Assembly: GCA_003640385.1 (NCBI GenBank) | Contig: RCAB01000059.1 | Coordinates: 124,001-188,000, forward strand | Source: Setaria digitata | Taxonomy: Eukaryota > Nematoda > Chromadorea > Rhabditida > Setariidae | Direction of reading: 5' to 3' | Length of the DNA stretch: 64,000 nt | Shown: piece by piece, positions 12,209 to 24,876 of the stretch | How positions within the stretch are numbered: position 1 is the first letter of the stretch | Layout of the letters: each line of letters starts with the position of its first letter | Made by a program: the position numbers and the translations under genes | Notes under the pieces: model-generated | Databases searched by the model: none | The model's input: only the letters and a program-made list of their open reading frames with translations | What the model was told of the DNA's origin: nothing

Positions 12209-15200
12209 AGCTTTCAGCTTTCTTTACGAATCATAGCTTCCACCACTCATGTAAACCAATAAGGGATACTGAAAATATATCTTCAAGTATATATGCACAC
12301 AATAATGAAACCATAGACAAAGCGATTTAACGAATTTTGAAAGAAAAAAATTGAAAAGCAATGGTGAAAATAATAAATCCAAGCGGTTTCATAAAATGTT
12401 TAGGGAAAATAAAGTGGAGAAATTATAAAGTTGAAAATTTTAAAAGAAGGTTCTTTCACGAGAAATACTGCAGTTTCCAATTTTGGATTAGGTAAGGTTA
12501 AGAGCTAATTTATAGACCACTGATAAGCGACGACAAGTTCATTTGGCCAGTTCCACAAATAAGACGAAACAGCCTAATCAGTGATAGTAGTAATTTGTTC
12601 TCAAAACCACCAGAGATAAAAAAAGGTTTGAAATCTAGAAATTAGTAACGACGACGCTTTTTTGCAAAATTATCCAGTGAATATAAGACTATACTGATTA
12701 CCAGTACGTTTATCTCTGCATGCAGAGGTGATAAGCCGACGAATTGATCGTTTTGGGAAGCAAAGATCCTCCTCCCTCCTTATTCTCTTGCAAAATGTAT
12801 AAATCACTTTTAAGTGAGTGGGCTAACGTCTTAAATCCTTCAGTACGACTGAAAATTCTCCATCCACTCCGCGATTTATTAATTTGGAGACTATAAAGTA
12901 CCAAAGAACGGACAGCGTAACTGGTGCTCTCGAGGAAAACCGGGAGGAAATAGAAACGAATCCGGGAGTTAGCCATTTTATTGGTGCGAAAAAGAAAATG
13001 CCATCTGTTGTCCTCATGCTTTTCGCTTCCTTTTTTTCTTTTCAGCTCTCTCATCAGACGTTCGTTTATCAAATGGAACATATCTTAGATGTCTGAGGAA
13101 CATTTCTCTCGGGTCTTCTGGTCACTCAATCAATATTGATTCTGTACTGTGATGAAGCATGTGCAGCCAAGCAAGCCAAGATGACAAGTGAGCGTATGAG
13201 TAAGGCTAGGACAGTCATATGGCATCAATTTGATCGATTTCATACTTTAGTATTCATCCAAGGAGAGTCAGGACTGGACCGAGTTGCATTGGTTAATATG
13301 CTTAGAACCGCGGAGTTTCAAGTTTGGATTCCTCAATACATCGCCTCAGACTATTTATCAGATGTTAGAGGAAGGTCGAGAAAAAGAAAAGATTGAGAGA
13401 GAGAGAGAGAGAAAAAGAACGGTCCTAAAATTTTGTGGGATGAATTTACCTAAAGCAAAAATTAATAATGAAATCAAAATTCGACTTCGGGAGAACCTCC
13501 TTGGAACTGACCAAGTGACCAGTTGTCCCTGAATTACAGGCCCAGTTGACGTCCAGTTCCGTCCTTGCGAACAGGTGAAGTGACAGTGAATCAGTGAATT
13601 TTCATCTAAAAATTACTGCTAATTTTGTTCAGGTGACATTGTATGTAACTTCATCATGTCATTCTATTGTGATAGTTAGTTACTGTGTTACCGTAGTAGA
13701 CAGGTGTACTGTACACGTCGTCATTAACTTTTAGTCGAACTGTTCACAGTATTTAAGCGAAACTCTCACAAAAAAGGTAAGTTGAGAGAGTAATCAGATC
13801 GAAATTCGTAATTTAATCGGAAGTGACATCACTCATTTTAATCACTGGAACTTAGTAGAGAATACAACTGGTTTTGCAGTTATCATCTATCACCACTTAC
13901 ATTATTATAACAGTGGAACAAATTCATGCCAAATGAAGGTGTGATATGATAGTTCTAACCTGTTCTAATAACAGTGATGTTGGAATGATTTCAGGGAAAC
14001 AAGCATTCATTGTGAAAAAGATCCCGATTGAATAAAACGAAATACTTAAAGTCTAAACAAACTGCAATTGCTAGGATTGGTAGAAGGTTCAGAACTGCAG
14101 AGAGGGAGAGGGAGAGAGAAGAAAGCAAAGGATGCTTGCAGGCTGGAATCCTAATTAAATATCAGCGAATGATCGAGCTCTACACAAACACCGACCGATT
14201 CTTCATCGAACAGAATAATTCAATTAGACGCAGCGATAACTGAGCTGGTAGCACTTGTGCTTTTATCAATAACACTGCCGTTATCAGTGTAAGAGCAATA
14301 AAGTGGATCATAAATTTGCATCCCAGCTCACAGCTCACAGATGAAGATGGATGAATCTTAAACGTGAAGTACGTCATGTGAAACTGGAAGAAATCATTGC
14401 AAGTTATTTAAAACTTCTTGTTTTTCTTTCCTTTTGAAGCTCTTAATTTCTTCATTTTTGCAATACTATTTCATCTTCTGTCCTAAATCAGTGCCAAAAA
14501 TAAGGAAGTGGTAAATAGGTGATTTGTTGAATTCGTCCTGATTTCCAATTTCCAGTTTTCACTTATCACTGTTCCTACGTCCCAGCCTTTATGCCTATGG
14601 CTAACTTGTATTAAATTTCAAAGCAGTTCGACAAATAGTTAAAATGCCCATCATTACACGTATACTTTGAATGAATGGATTACCATGGAGGGAATGAAGC
14701 AAAAGTTTAATTGTGGCTAATTTGCAGGAGATGAACGATAAGAAGTGTCGCTGTTTGAGGAGAGAAGCGAATAAGAAATCAAACAGTTCTGTAGTTTTAA
14801 CAACTACTGGTCATAAATTTCAGTTTTCTGGGGAGATTTATCAGGAATTATCGAATAAACAAATATATAAATTTCTCTGTGGTGTGATGAAATGAAAGAT
14901 GATTATTGGGGGGGATTATTATTGGCTTCAGATGGAGAAGATATAGAACAGTAACAGCAAGATAATTATGCAAAGCTGATCCAGTGCAGCTGATTCCATT
15001 CAAGCTGACCCAGTTCGAAACCCACCAATATCAAAATTCAAACATATTTGATTTTCCAGATCACTTTCGCTGTGAGTCAATTATTTATCAAAGCGAACAT
15101 AATTTCCATCTCAGCTAAGAATATTTCAACCGCACAAAATCAAGTTCGTTTCGAACGATTGTTTTTGATCGCAGCCATAGGGAGTAGCGAAATTATTGGG

Positions 15201-17445
15201 CAAAAGAACGACGGGTAAAAAATTATGAATTTACATCACAAGGAAGAACTGGAATTTCAAAAACGTGCCAATTTCATGTCTTAGTGAAGTGCCCTAAAAT
15301 TGTCTTTGTGCTGGTAGGGAAAATAGAAATGAAACCAAAACAACTGATGTCCAACCGATTGCAAGAATGAAAATACAAAAAATTCATAATTTTGAAATCC
15401 ATCTCTCGAACATCGCATTATTGTTCGATTCAAGCTGGCTCATCGCCAATTACGCCAGTTAAGGGTTTTATCATCGATAAGCAATGTGATAAAGTAATAA
15501 ACCTGGAGATTTATTCCAGAATTTCTTATACAAATAATGCAAACAAGAAAGCTGAAGAGACTGCAAGCAATCGTCAATACAAAATATTCATTAATAAAAT
15601 GTGACATTAGCAAAGAGATGGGCGAATTGGTTAGTTTCTGGCGCTACGACATGATTGATCATCACATACAATTTCCATTTTTGCATTGTTTAGTGATAAA
15701 TCAAAGAATAAAGTCGTAGAGAGGTATGCTTTGATGTTAATTTCGAATCAGTTAATTTAATTTCAAGCTATAAGTTGATGAACTTTGCACAGTTCACTGC
15801 CATACTTTCGAACATCACGTTTGCCATTGCCTGCGATAAACTTTTACTTATTCTTGAAAATGCATTTGGGACTACCTATCAATAATAGCGAATGTAACTG
15901 CAACTTGAAAACTCACAAATGAAGAATAAAGAATGGAAGAATAAATAACGAATTCTGAACAAAGAAATAATAGAACAATATCTTTCGATTAGCTGAGAAT
16001 CCAAATGCCAAACTGTCATAATTAATGAATAAAATTCCTACAACTTAGGTATTTAAAACAATTTTAGAACTTGTTCAATAGATAGGACTGGAAAAGATAT
16101 GAGATAATGGAAAACAAATCCTCTCAGTTATTTAATATTTTCTTTTTTGAATACTTTCACTACCCAATTTTTGAGTATGGATTTTTGAATTTTGAATTTT
16201 CAACCTGAAAAGTTCAATCAAGTCCAGTGGATTAGGTTTCAATGTGAGCTAATATTAAGCTCTCTTACATCGGAAATAAGAATTCTGTCTTCTGAAATAT
16301 GGTGGAGATCCATGGCTAAGACCACAAAAGTGAAAAATTCAATTACTCTTAGTAACTTATTTGTAATTCAATTTTCTTCTCACATTTGAGTTGGTTTGAA
16401 CAGTTTATTCTCATCAAAGCTTAAGTAGCTATGAAAATAATGTTCTTCCTTTAATGATTCGAAAAAAAGATCTCAAATTGCAATAATGTTGATTAATTTT
16501 AAATTTATCATTTTGCTAAACTAAACTAGCTAAACGCTTCTCAAAAAAATTATTATTTAACACCCATTTCGTTCAGTCATAATTCCAAAAAGTCTAGAAA
16601 TTTATGAACTATTTATTCAGCACATAAAATGTTTTCAAATAAAAGTTATTGAATGATAGTCAGTATAAGAAACTTTTTATGAAAAGAATTAGCAATAACA
16701 CAGATGCAATTGTTGACGACATCTTTTTAGTTGCAAATTAAATCTGCTTATAAATGTGTGTTCCATGAAGATACCCAAATATAACAAAATAATTACTATT
16801 GCAGAGATTACATCCAAAAGTAAATAAAGCTTTCGCTGAGATCGACTATATTTCCATCCTAAAATTTTAAAAATTTCATTTCCCCAGAAATTTTAAAAAT
16901 ATTTTTTTTTTTTAAACAATTATCTTTTTCAGAAGTTTTTTTTTTAAATATTAATGCGACAGTGAAAGATTTTGGCTCATTAACAATGCATGCATTTGTC
17001 AAAATATTTTGCGTCGAATTTGATTCGTTGGCAAATCACAGGTTGAAACTGAATCAGAAAAATTCATTCAGTATTGACTGTGGAGAACAAACTGGTCGAG
17101 ACTTAATGAGTTAATTTCGTGAAAGTAAAATGTGACTGTTTGGCAAATTTGAAAAATTTTCAGCTCAGTTCCAATTCTTTTTCATAAACAATGAAAATCT
17201 TTGATCCTAAAAGTGGAAAATATGGATTTAATTTCATTTTTGAATTGGCCGTTTTTAAATTAGGTTTGATTAATTACGTTTCTGAACTAAAATCAAGCGA
17301 GTCATTTCTTTCCTCCTCTTCAATATCTTTCTCTTTCCAAAAGATACAAAGATGAAAAATTTTAACTTGCAACTGACATCACTAAGCATATAATGAAATC
17401 GAAAAATTATCACTTCAGTTAACAAGCACGACGAAATTTTCACAG
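12209..17445. other. 5.2 kb without a supported gene
   Basis: The first part lies upstream of alpha-catulin and probably contains its promoter. Open frames at 12710-13081 (-), 12884-13096 (+), 13136-13396 (+) and 13284-13532 (+) sit in a somewhat GC-richer patch but overlap one another on both strands. They show no family motif and no consistent splice partners. Purine-rich GA runs occur near 13395-13411 and 14098-14117. I found no RNA gene and no transposon ends. Confidence 0.45.
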
Positions 17446-19400
17446 TCAATTTTGCTTTGAGATACGAAGATTCATTTTAGGGTGCTTATAAAGAAGATAC
17501 GAATCAAGCCAAGAACTTTTTAACATACCATGACTTTTCTCTCCGAACAATTGTGGCAGAAATGAATTTAAGGCTGAAGCTAGAGCAATAACTAGCAATA
17601 GAACATAGGACAAGCATACTGGCACCGTGGCCCATTTGACTTTCGTACGTTTGTCTTCCAAAATTGACAAATAATTGTCGTAATTTTCTTTCACTTCTTT
17701 TGTTACTAGTATCAAATTATTAGTTACAACAGCTGGATATTCTGTAAACAAAATTCTTTCAGTAATTCTGGAAAATTGAGTAAGCTGTCAAAGTTCTTGC
17801 TTCCACTGTTTCTTTATGCTACTGATCAAATGAGCTAATTGGATTGCATGGGTTATCGGTATACTTATACCAAATTTTCCCGAACTGTAAGCAAGTTCAA
17901 TAAACAAGTTCTTAAGGAAGATACGAATCAAGCCAAGCACTTTTTTAACATGCAAGGAAATGTAATTTGGAACCTTTTGAACCGAATTTTTTGATAGCGC
18001 TCCCTCGAATCCATCCAGTCTAAGTGCTAAAAATGTTCATTTCTCTTCTTGTACTACTTCATCTAACGTGTCAACTCAAACTAATTGTCACTGAGTCTTT
18101 ACTTCGGTTAACATCACACCGCAAAATAATTTTGCTAAGTCGCAATGAGTGCGATGAAACATTGAACTGTTTAAGAAGTTGCCCTCTGTTCTTTATTCGT
18201 TAATTAATTCAACGTAACCTTCATCAAAGTCCATACGACAACGTCGTCGGCAAAGTGCCAAATCGTACATACAGAAGTCAACAAGTATGGATGGTAGAGG
18301 TTGTGTGATAAGGCTCCACCAAATGATAGCATGAAGCGTGCCTGCAGTGATAAGCGAACTAAAGAGAAGGTGTGCATAGCCAAAGTAAATAAACTTCGAT
18401 ACTTTATTCTTCATTGCAGTTGGTTTCAACGACTCTGAAAACCGAAGTTTTGCTATTCAGATGAGAATCACAGTGCTTTTTTGGAAGAGCACTTATAATT
18501 CTACATTGCAATATTTTATTAGGAAATTTAAATCAACTGTTGTAGAATTTAAAAAGAAAATGAGGCAACTTTAAAGAGCTCAAAGAAAGACTGGTTAGAA
18601 AACTTCATTGTGTAGCAAAGGCACATGTGGATTTATTATTAGATGATAATTAATTGGTACTAATATCTTCAACAAATTAATTTGAATTGAAACAGACGGA
18701 AAAAGAAACTAATCAGGAATTTTAAAGTTTGTAATTTGATGGTTAAATTAAATTTCAAATGTTCAATGCTTAAGATCACGAACTGACAACCATTGAACTT
18801 GTCACGATGCCCTTTATGATAAGTAAAATCGATCATTGGAATTCCACTGATTTCTTCCTTATACGTTGTTTCTTTAACCCAATGATCGTAGAATATCTTC
18901 CGTGCATCTTCAATTTCCCAGTGATGGGAATGAGTCCAGCATGCTAAAACATATCATCGGTGTTCTCTTGGTATCATTTCGAACTAAGTGATATTCTCGA
19001 AGTTCAACATCGTTGTTGAATCAAAATTGCTTTATGCTCTGCGAATTTCCAGTAAGAGAACTAGTCACTCATAAAAACTCCTTCATTTAAACAATCAAGT
19101 AAAATAAAAACCGAGAAACTTGGTTAAATTGTAAAGAAATCAAACGGTAGGATTCTGACAATCTATGATAGTTTTGACATTTTTTAAGCAAATTGGGCCA
19201 GAATCAAATAACACATGCTCTTTTCCTCTGTTATGGAAATATACACCTTGGAGAGAAAATATAATTCCAGCGACGATGATAACTTCACTGGTGATTGCAA
19301 CAATTTTAAAAGCCACTAGGTGTCCTGTTTTAGTTTGTGTCGCCAGTTCTACCTGTAGCTGTCGCAGCTTCTTTACTTCCAGAATAATCTGCTGATTCAT
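17446..19400 (-). CDS. unrecognised membrane protein, about 301 residues
   Basis: Four exons join in phase: 19160-19400, 18791-18943, 18219-18434 and 17446-17741. The ATG lies 20 bases after a good acceptor (TTTACTCAG), typical of a spliced-leader site. Residues 1-30 are polar and may form a short helix. A hydrophobic segment follows (VAFKIVAITSEVIIVAGIIF), then a loop with cysteines (GPICL, SCWTHSHHWEIEDARK). A second hydrophobic span lies in exon 3 (FGYAHLLFSSLITAGTLHAI), followed by a Cys/Arg-rich stretch (ALCRRRCRMDFDE). A third is in exon 4 (VPVCLSYVLLLVIALASALN). I count three likely membrane spans and no obvious signal peptide. I do not recognise the family; it may be nematode-specific. 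The exon 1 donor (GTCAGA) was chosen because it is the only in-phase one. A GTATGT inside exon 4 leaves room for a different 3' end. The existence of the gene is better supported than its exact ends. Confidence 0.62.
17911..17952. repeat. partial copy of the gene's last-exon end
   Basis: About 40 bases (core GAAGATACGAATCAAGCCAA) repeat the sequence at 17487-17528, which is coding in the last exon of the membrane protein gene. This copy lies in the intron before that exon. It is a local tandem duplication with a few mismatches. Confidence 0.75.
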
Positions 19401-21125
19401 TCGAGCTATTTTGCTTCCTGAGTAAAGTTTTTTATTTTACTCCTAATTTATAGTTTTTTTTTTTTTTTTTAATAGCTTTCCTTAATACCGCGGAAATTGA
19501 TCAGACACTGAACAAAATCAAATGATGCGATACGACTGAAAGATTTTTAACCTAAATGATCATGAACTGACCGATTGTAAAATACACTTGCTAGTTGACA
19601 AAATTTTTTTGAGAAGAAAAGAGAACCTGTCCAGTTGAAGCAATTTACCGTACATAAAAAAGAGAGAATAAGGATCTTCGAAAGCAGCATTCAACCAGTT
19701 TACAGCAATGGATAAATCAGAATGATCGATCTTTTTGCAAATTATTCAACGACTTCACTGGATATGATAGTTTACACTAGTCAAAGAAAGTAGAGTACGC
19801 TGAAAAAAGCATCATAAAACGTTAAGATACGTAAAGGTCAAGCCACTCTTGAATATTGTTTTTTTTAACTTTGATTTCGAATTTCTAGACGACATATCTT
19901 GAATAATTAGCTAATGACAAATTTGTAATAGCAATTAGTTTTTTCACTATATATGTGAAACAACACAAAAACTAACACAAAATGTCAGTTATTTCAAGTT
20001 AAAATCTGGTACTTGGTACTATTAGTAATCTAGTTTTTGTATTTAAACAGTATTTACATTAAAAGTGATCATTATTTGTATTTAAACAGTACCAAGGTCT
20101 GATTGCCATGAGACAAATTTTAGAAATGTTTTACTGATGTTCAGCGAAGCACTGCATTCCTTCTAAAGCAACATGACTGCCTGATTTGTTAGGCATCATT
20201 TAAAAAGATTTTATTGTCAATTTTCAAAATGGGCATTCCAAATGATTTGCTGGTTACAACAGCTCATATGCAAGCAGAAAAAAAAAGAGAAATGGTCAAA
20301 AATATGTACGGATAACAAACGATGCTGTGGCAATGGTAAAATCAAATTTTTATGGAAGAAAAGCAAAGGATAATTAAGAGACTGTTAATTAATTTATTTC
20401 GCTTTATTAAAACTTGAGCATTACAAAAGTCAGAAAAAAAGCAAAGAGGATGAAACCAATGACTAATGCTTTTTAGAAGTTTTGAAGGATAATCTTACAA
20501 CTGATTGATTGGGATAAGTGGATAAGCGGGTAAAAACTTATGCAAAGAAATCGGAAACTTATACGACGGTTGCTTCTTGGTTCGTCATGCATTGGAATGA
20601 ATGAATTAGTTACACAGCCTCAGATTCAAGAATTACTGATGGATCCTCAAAATTTTCTGAAAAGATATATCTGTTCTGATATCGTTCAAATCTCAACTAC
20701 TGTTCCGCCATATCAACAGTAGATTTTCAGAAAAAGTTATGCTTACATCATTTTAAGAGCGAAGAACATAAGATCCGATAAAGACCAAAGGAGGATGCGC
20801 TTAATCTCGCATTTTTATGTTTACGAAAGTAAATCAATCTGATAGCAAAAATAGCATCAAGATGATTGATTAATTTGCGACAGCTCAAATCAATAGTTAT
20901 CAGAAACACTAAAAAATAAAATATCACTGAAGAAATTATGAAATTCGTCGAAACTTGGAGGTTCCCAAAACCTGCTGTTTTAAGGTGTTATGTGATCGGT
21001 CATACTTAATGTCACTAAACTCACTTACAAGTTAAAGTTATTAATAATTATTAGTAGCAAAGTAATGTGTCCTAAGGCTTATTTCACAAACAATATTCGA
21101 GATCTGGTTCTAGAACCCGTTAAAT
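19401..21125. other. intergenic stretch
   Basis: No gene is supported. A plus-strand frame at 20540-20722 encodes 60 residues with coding-like composition (it contains QPQIQELLMDPQNFLKRY), but I see no splice partner and no family match. It could be an isolated exon, a fragment or chance. The rest is AT-rich without motifs. Confidence 0.4.
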
Positions 21126-22873
21126 TTAACAGTTGGCGAACGGTATTTCGACTGGACTGGGTTGTTTAGGATACTTTTGCATAAGCCAATTCCAGTGGGT
21201 AACAGGTACTTCATGTTTTGCTAGAAGCGTTCTATCATATCCATCATCTAGTGAAAATGCTCCAGGAAAAAATAATGAGTAGTATTCGTCCTGAAATTTG
21301 TAAAAATTTAAAAAAAAAAAAAAACAACTACAAAGTGGAAACTTAAATAAGCCAATCACAAAAATAAGTTCTACTGTTAAACAAATAGAAAGTATTAATT
21401 TTTTCGAAAGAATATTCTACGAGACTTCAATTTCAGCTAGCATCTTCGCAAAACTTTTCCCATTCATGCTCATGTTGGCAATTCAATTTCAATTCCTTTG
21501 CCAGTGCGTACTGCAGAAGTTCATGGCCAAGTTAGTATTTGCTATAGGTATTATTGACGATGGATACGAAGCCACCTTGATCACGGTCAAAAACGTGACC
21601 CAAATTAAGAATAAAAGACTACTGCGCTCTTGTACGTCATGACCCGAATATAGCAAACACCGCTACAGCCAGGTAACATGTCTGAAATGAAGTGGAATTT
21701 GAATCCTGCACCAGTTCTTCCTTCACGTACGATCCTTCTTATTGCATATAAATTTTTCTACTCACCTCCAAATTTATGACATCATTTAAATCATCAGCAC
21801 GGGGCGTAGAACTGATCCATTCCTTATATGCTTTAGTATTACGAAAGCTCGTGTCATAATCTTCATTAATTAATGAGTCCAAAGCTGAAACCCACTGAAA
21901 TTTAATGTAATATTGACAATAGTACTTAATCTTTTAATTAAACTTGTAGAATGGAAAGTATAAAAGTAGAACGTATATTTAGATATGGATGAAACGCCTC
22001 AATTTTGTTACGACATGCCCGTGCGTCGCAGGTCATCAGAGGGCTTCTTTTTGCTTTCACACTTTTCGGCTTCGGATTTCGCACTCTTCTTTTGTTTCTA
22101 AAAAAGTTTTTGGATGAATAAAAAAATGACAGGATCCAGAATATTAAGAAAAAAAAAATTGCTCTGAGTATTTATTCGAGCTTCCAGCAAGTATAAATTT
22201 GCATGTGTAATTCGATGAGTTCTCTCTCCTACACGTGTCAACCTGAATATGTGCGTTTTAAAATATGAAACACTGACCTTTTCATCAGTTCTTTCTCTGA
22301 AATAAGAGGGATTAGAAACTCCAGTCTATATGATTTCTTATTCTCTAAGCTGTTCTGATTAACCAGTTTTTGCATTTGCTTATACAGGAGTTCTCGACAA
22401 GCATTCCTCACTACAGGTACTAATTTCACAATCTGAAAAAATTCCCAAAACGAAAAGTGTTTTAGTTTATTTCTTCAATTGACAAAGATTTCAAAACTAA
22501 AACTCAGATTTTTATTGAAAATTGTTCTTTGGTCGACTTGGAAATAATAAAATTTCCAATATTCTTGAACTTTTCATTATTTCATTTTTAATTATAGCTG
22601 GTAGTTATTGATTCAGCATAATGAGAACAAACATATCATTGAAGAAGAAATTTTTTCATTTTTTTCCTTCCAATCGACTTGCAGCAATCGGTTACAAGTG
22701 AATATATGAAGATATAATAATCATATTCTCGATATTCTGGGATTATCAGGTCAAATGTCTTTCATCTTTCATCCAGTAGCAAGCTGTGTCCTTATCACAA
22801 AGTCCGTTACACTGTCATTAAGATGAAAATACTATGAACCCACCGCGGTTAACGATGAATTACTCTCCTCCAT
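21126..22873 (-). CDS. unrecognised basic protein, about 210 residues
   Basis: Five exons join in phase: 22844-22873 (start MEESNSSLTA), 22278-22432, 21944-22097, 21766-21894 and 21126-21290. The middle holds a strongly basic stretch (RNKRRVRNPKPKSVKAKR) that could be a nuclear localisation signal. It is followed by MTCDARACRNK with two nearby cysteines. The C-terminal half is acidic and aromatic (DEYYSLFFPGAFSLDDGYDR, THWNWLMQKYPKQPSPVEI). There is no signal peptide and no membrane span. I do not recognise the family. In another frame exon 3 reads into an early stop, so its true splice ends are less certain than those of exons 4 and 5. The 10-residue first exon rests only on its phase and its GTGGGT donor. 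The last two exons look most securely coding. Confidence 0.55.
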
Positions 22874-23609
22874 TACTTTATTCGACAGAGTAGCTAATCA
22901 GCTTTGATAAGTTAGTTCCCGATATCACAGTCCTAAAACAGAATGTCAGTGACATAAAATAGTGGTGAAGTTAACATTACCCAATGCAATTACACTTCGC
23001 AGTATCTTCAGAATAGTGATAAGAAGATATGAGTGGTCTTTCACAGATATTTCCAATTGGTCATCAAGCGTCCCTCTCTCCCGCTTTCCTCTTGACCATG
23101 CTGTTGTTGCTTTTCACGACATTTTACGAAATAAAAGTATATGCTAATTACACATTATTTAATTACGAAACATTTTAAAAAACAGAGAGTAATTAGCGGT
23201 AACTATGCCATTTATCATCCAGCAAGCGATTTTAAGGTCTGTAAAGAATCTCCAGGAAATGAGAAATTGTTTCTAATGTTCAGTTTAAGTCCAATACGAT
23301 CATTGGTGTGATTTTTTGTTCAGGAAATCAAATCGGTGAAAACTTCTAATTTATTTTTCAATATGTCTCGTCTATCATTGCAGTTATTTTGTGCGCTATG
23401 TAATCCTTTTCGTTCGACACATCTCGACTATTTTACTCGGTCAGTAAGGATTAAAAATACGCCTTGATGAGGGATGAGCTGAAACAGAAGGAACTGTTAC
23501 GGTAGTAAGGTGGTTCAGCACATTTTAAATGCTTCTTGTATTCTTAAGTTCGAAGTCCATCATCATAAATCCTTTTCAGAAGCAAAAGTAGAAATATAGG
23601 AACTCCGAA

Positions 23610-23952
23610 GTCATCTCCTTATCTTGTTCCTAATTACTCCAAATCAATCAATTCAATGAATACTTACCCGTTTAATGTCTCATTTATAACCAAAATTATC
23701 TAAACTGCAAAAAAATTTGATGGCAAAATACTTTATTCTGCACAAGTCAATTCATATCACTATATTATAAATGGATATTCNGTCATCTCCTTATCTTGTT
23801 CCTAATTACTCCAAATCAATCAATTCAATGAAGACTTACCCGTTTAATGTCTCATTTATAACCAAAATTATCTAAACTGCAAAAAAATTTGATGGCAAAA
23901 TACTTTATTCTGCACAAGTCAATTCATATCACTATATTATAAATGGATATTC
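23610..23952. repeat. 171-bp direct repeat split by an N
   Basis: Bases 23610-23780 are repeated at 23782-23952 with one visible mismatch (GAATACTTAC against GAAGACTTAC), and a single N sits between them. The N at the exact junction suggests two overlapping contig ends joined without collapsing, rather than a true tandem repeat. Confidence 0.9.
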
Positions 23953-24157
23953 AAATAATCATTAAAATATGTATTATTCAAATTATATCAGTATGAAACT
24001 TTAAATGTCGTATTAACATATCAGTGTATTACTTCAGTCGCTTCTTCGTTAACATACACTCATCAGCCCAGAATTACCTGTAAATATCTCCTCAGAAAAA
24101 GCTGAAATTCGTGTGCGCCAAGGTCCTTTGTTCACTAAGTGCACCTTTTTTTTTTGA

Positions 24158-24198
24158 CTGATACCGTTATGATAGTTAATCTATCATGACGGTATCAG
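24158..24198. repeat. 18-bp stem hairpin with 5-nt loop
   Basis: CTGATACCGTTATGATAG (24158-24175), then the loop TTAAT, then CTATCATGACGGTATCAG (24181-24198). The arms pair over 18 bases with one mismatch (G-T in RNA), and partial pairing continues outward (GACT and AGTC). It is not followed by a T run in the manner of a terminator. It may be a miniature transposon remnant or a chance inverted repeat. Confidence 0.85.
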
Positions 24199-24876
24199 CC
24201 AGTCAGTCTAAGCTAATGTTCTGAAACATAAAGGGATGAAATCCCATAAATCACGTGACTCTGTTCAACAAGTGATTGGGAAAAAATGGTTTACATATGA
24301 TTTCTACCACAGCAAGCTAAGTCATATTCCATCCGAAACTACAGAGAGATTACCAATCATACCAGCAGTATTAATTAGGAAGTTTTTTTTTTTTTTTTTT
24401 TTTTTTTCAGTGGTTCTAATGCTATTTTAAAACTATTAATAAAAACATTTGAAAAAATTAACAAAAAAATATACATTGAAGAAACAAAAAAAAAAGCTGG
24501 CAGCAGACTAAACACCTGCCTCAGCATATCTAATTAATTAGCCTCAGAATCTGAGGAATAAACTGATTTGCATTAGTAAGTAAACAAGAGAATTGTGCTG
24601 ACTGAGTTCACTCTGAATTCCAAAAGTAAAAGAATCTGAATTAAAATTTAACATAGATGTATGAGAAGTGAAGATAGAATATAATGTACAAACAAAGTAA
24701 TAACAATCCAGTTCAAAAGCAAAAAAACTGGTAACATTTACAGGAAAAATTTTAAACAGGACTGAAATTTACAGGATTTTGAAGTCCATTTTGCCCCTTC
24801 TAACTTCGAAAGATGAACCTCATGTATAAAGAGAGAGCTGAAGCGTTAAAATAGTTCAATAACTATGAGATGGAAC

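Larger units (their letters stand above)
22874..24876. other. intergenic stretch with a duplication and a hairpin
   Basis: No gene is supported. This stretch contains the N-separated direct repeat (23610-23952), an 18-bp stem hairpin (24158-24198), a long T run near 24380-24408 and A-rich sequence near 24487. The 3' end of WDR23 begins at 24877. Confidence 0.5.

Noticed and set aside
12710..13532. overlapping frames upstream of alpha-catulin
   Set aside because: Open on both strands at once with no motif, in a GC-richer patch. Most likely chance.
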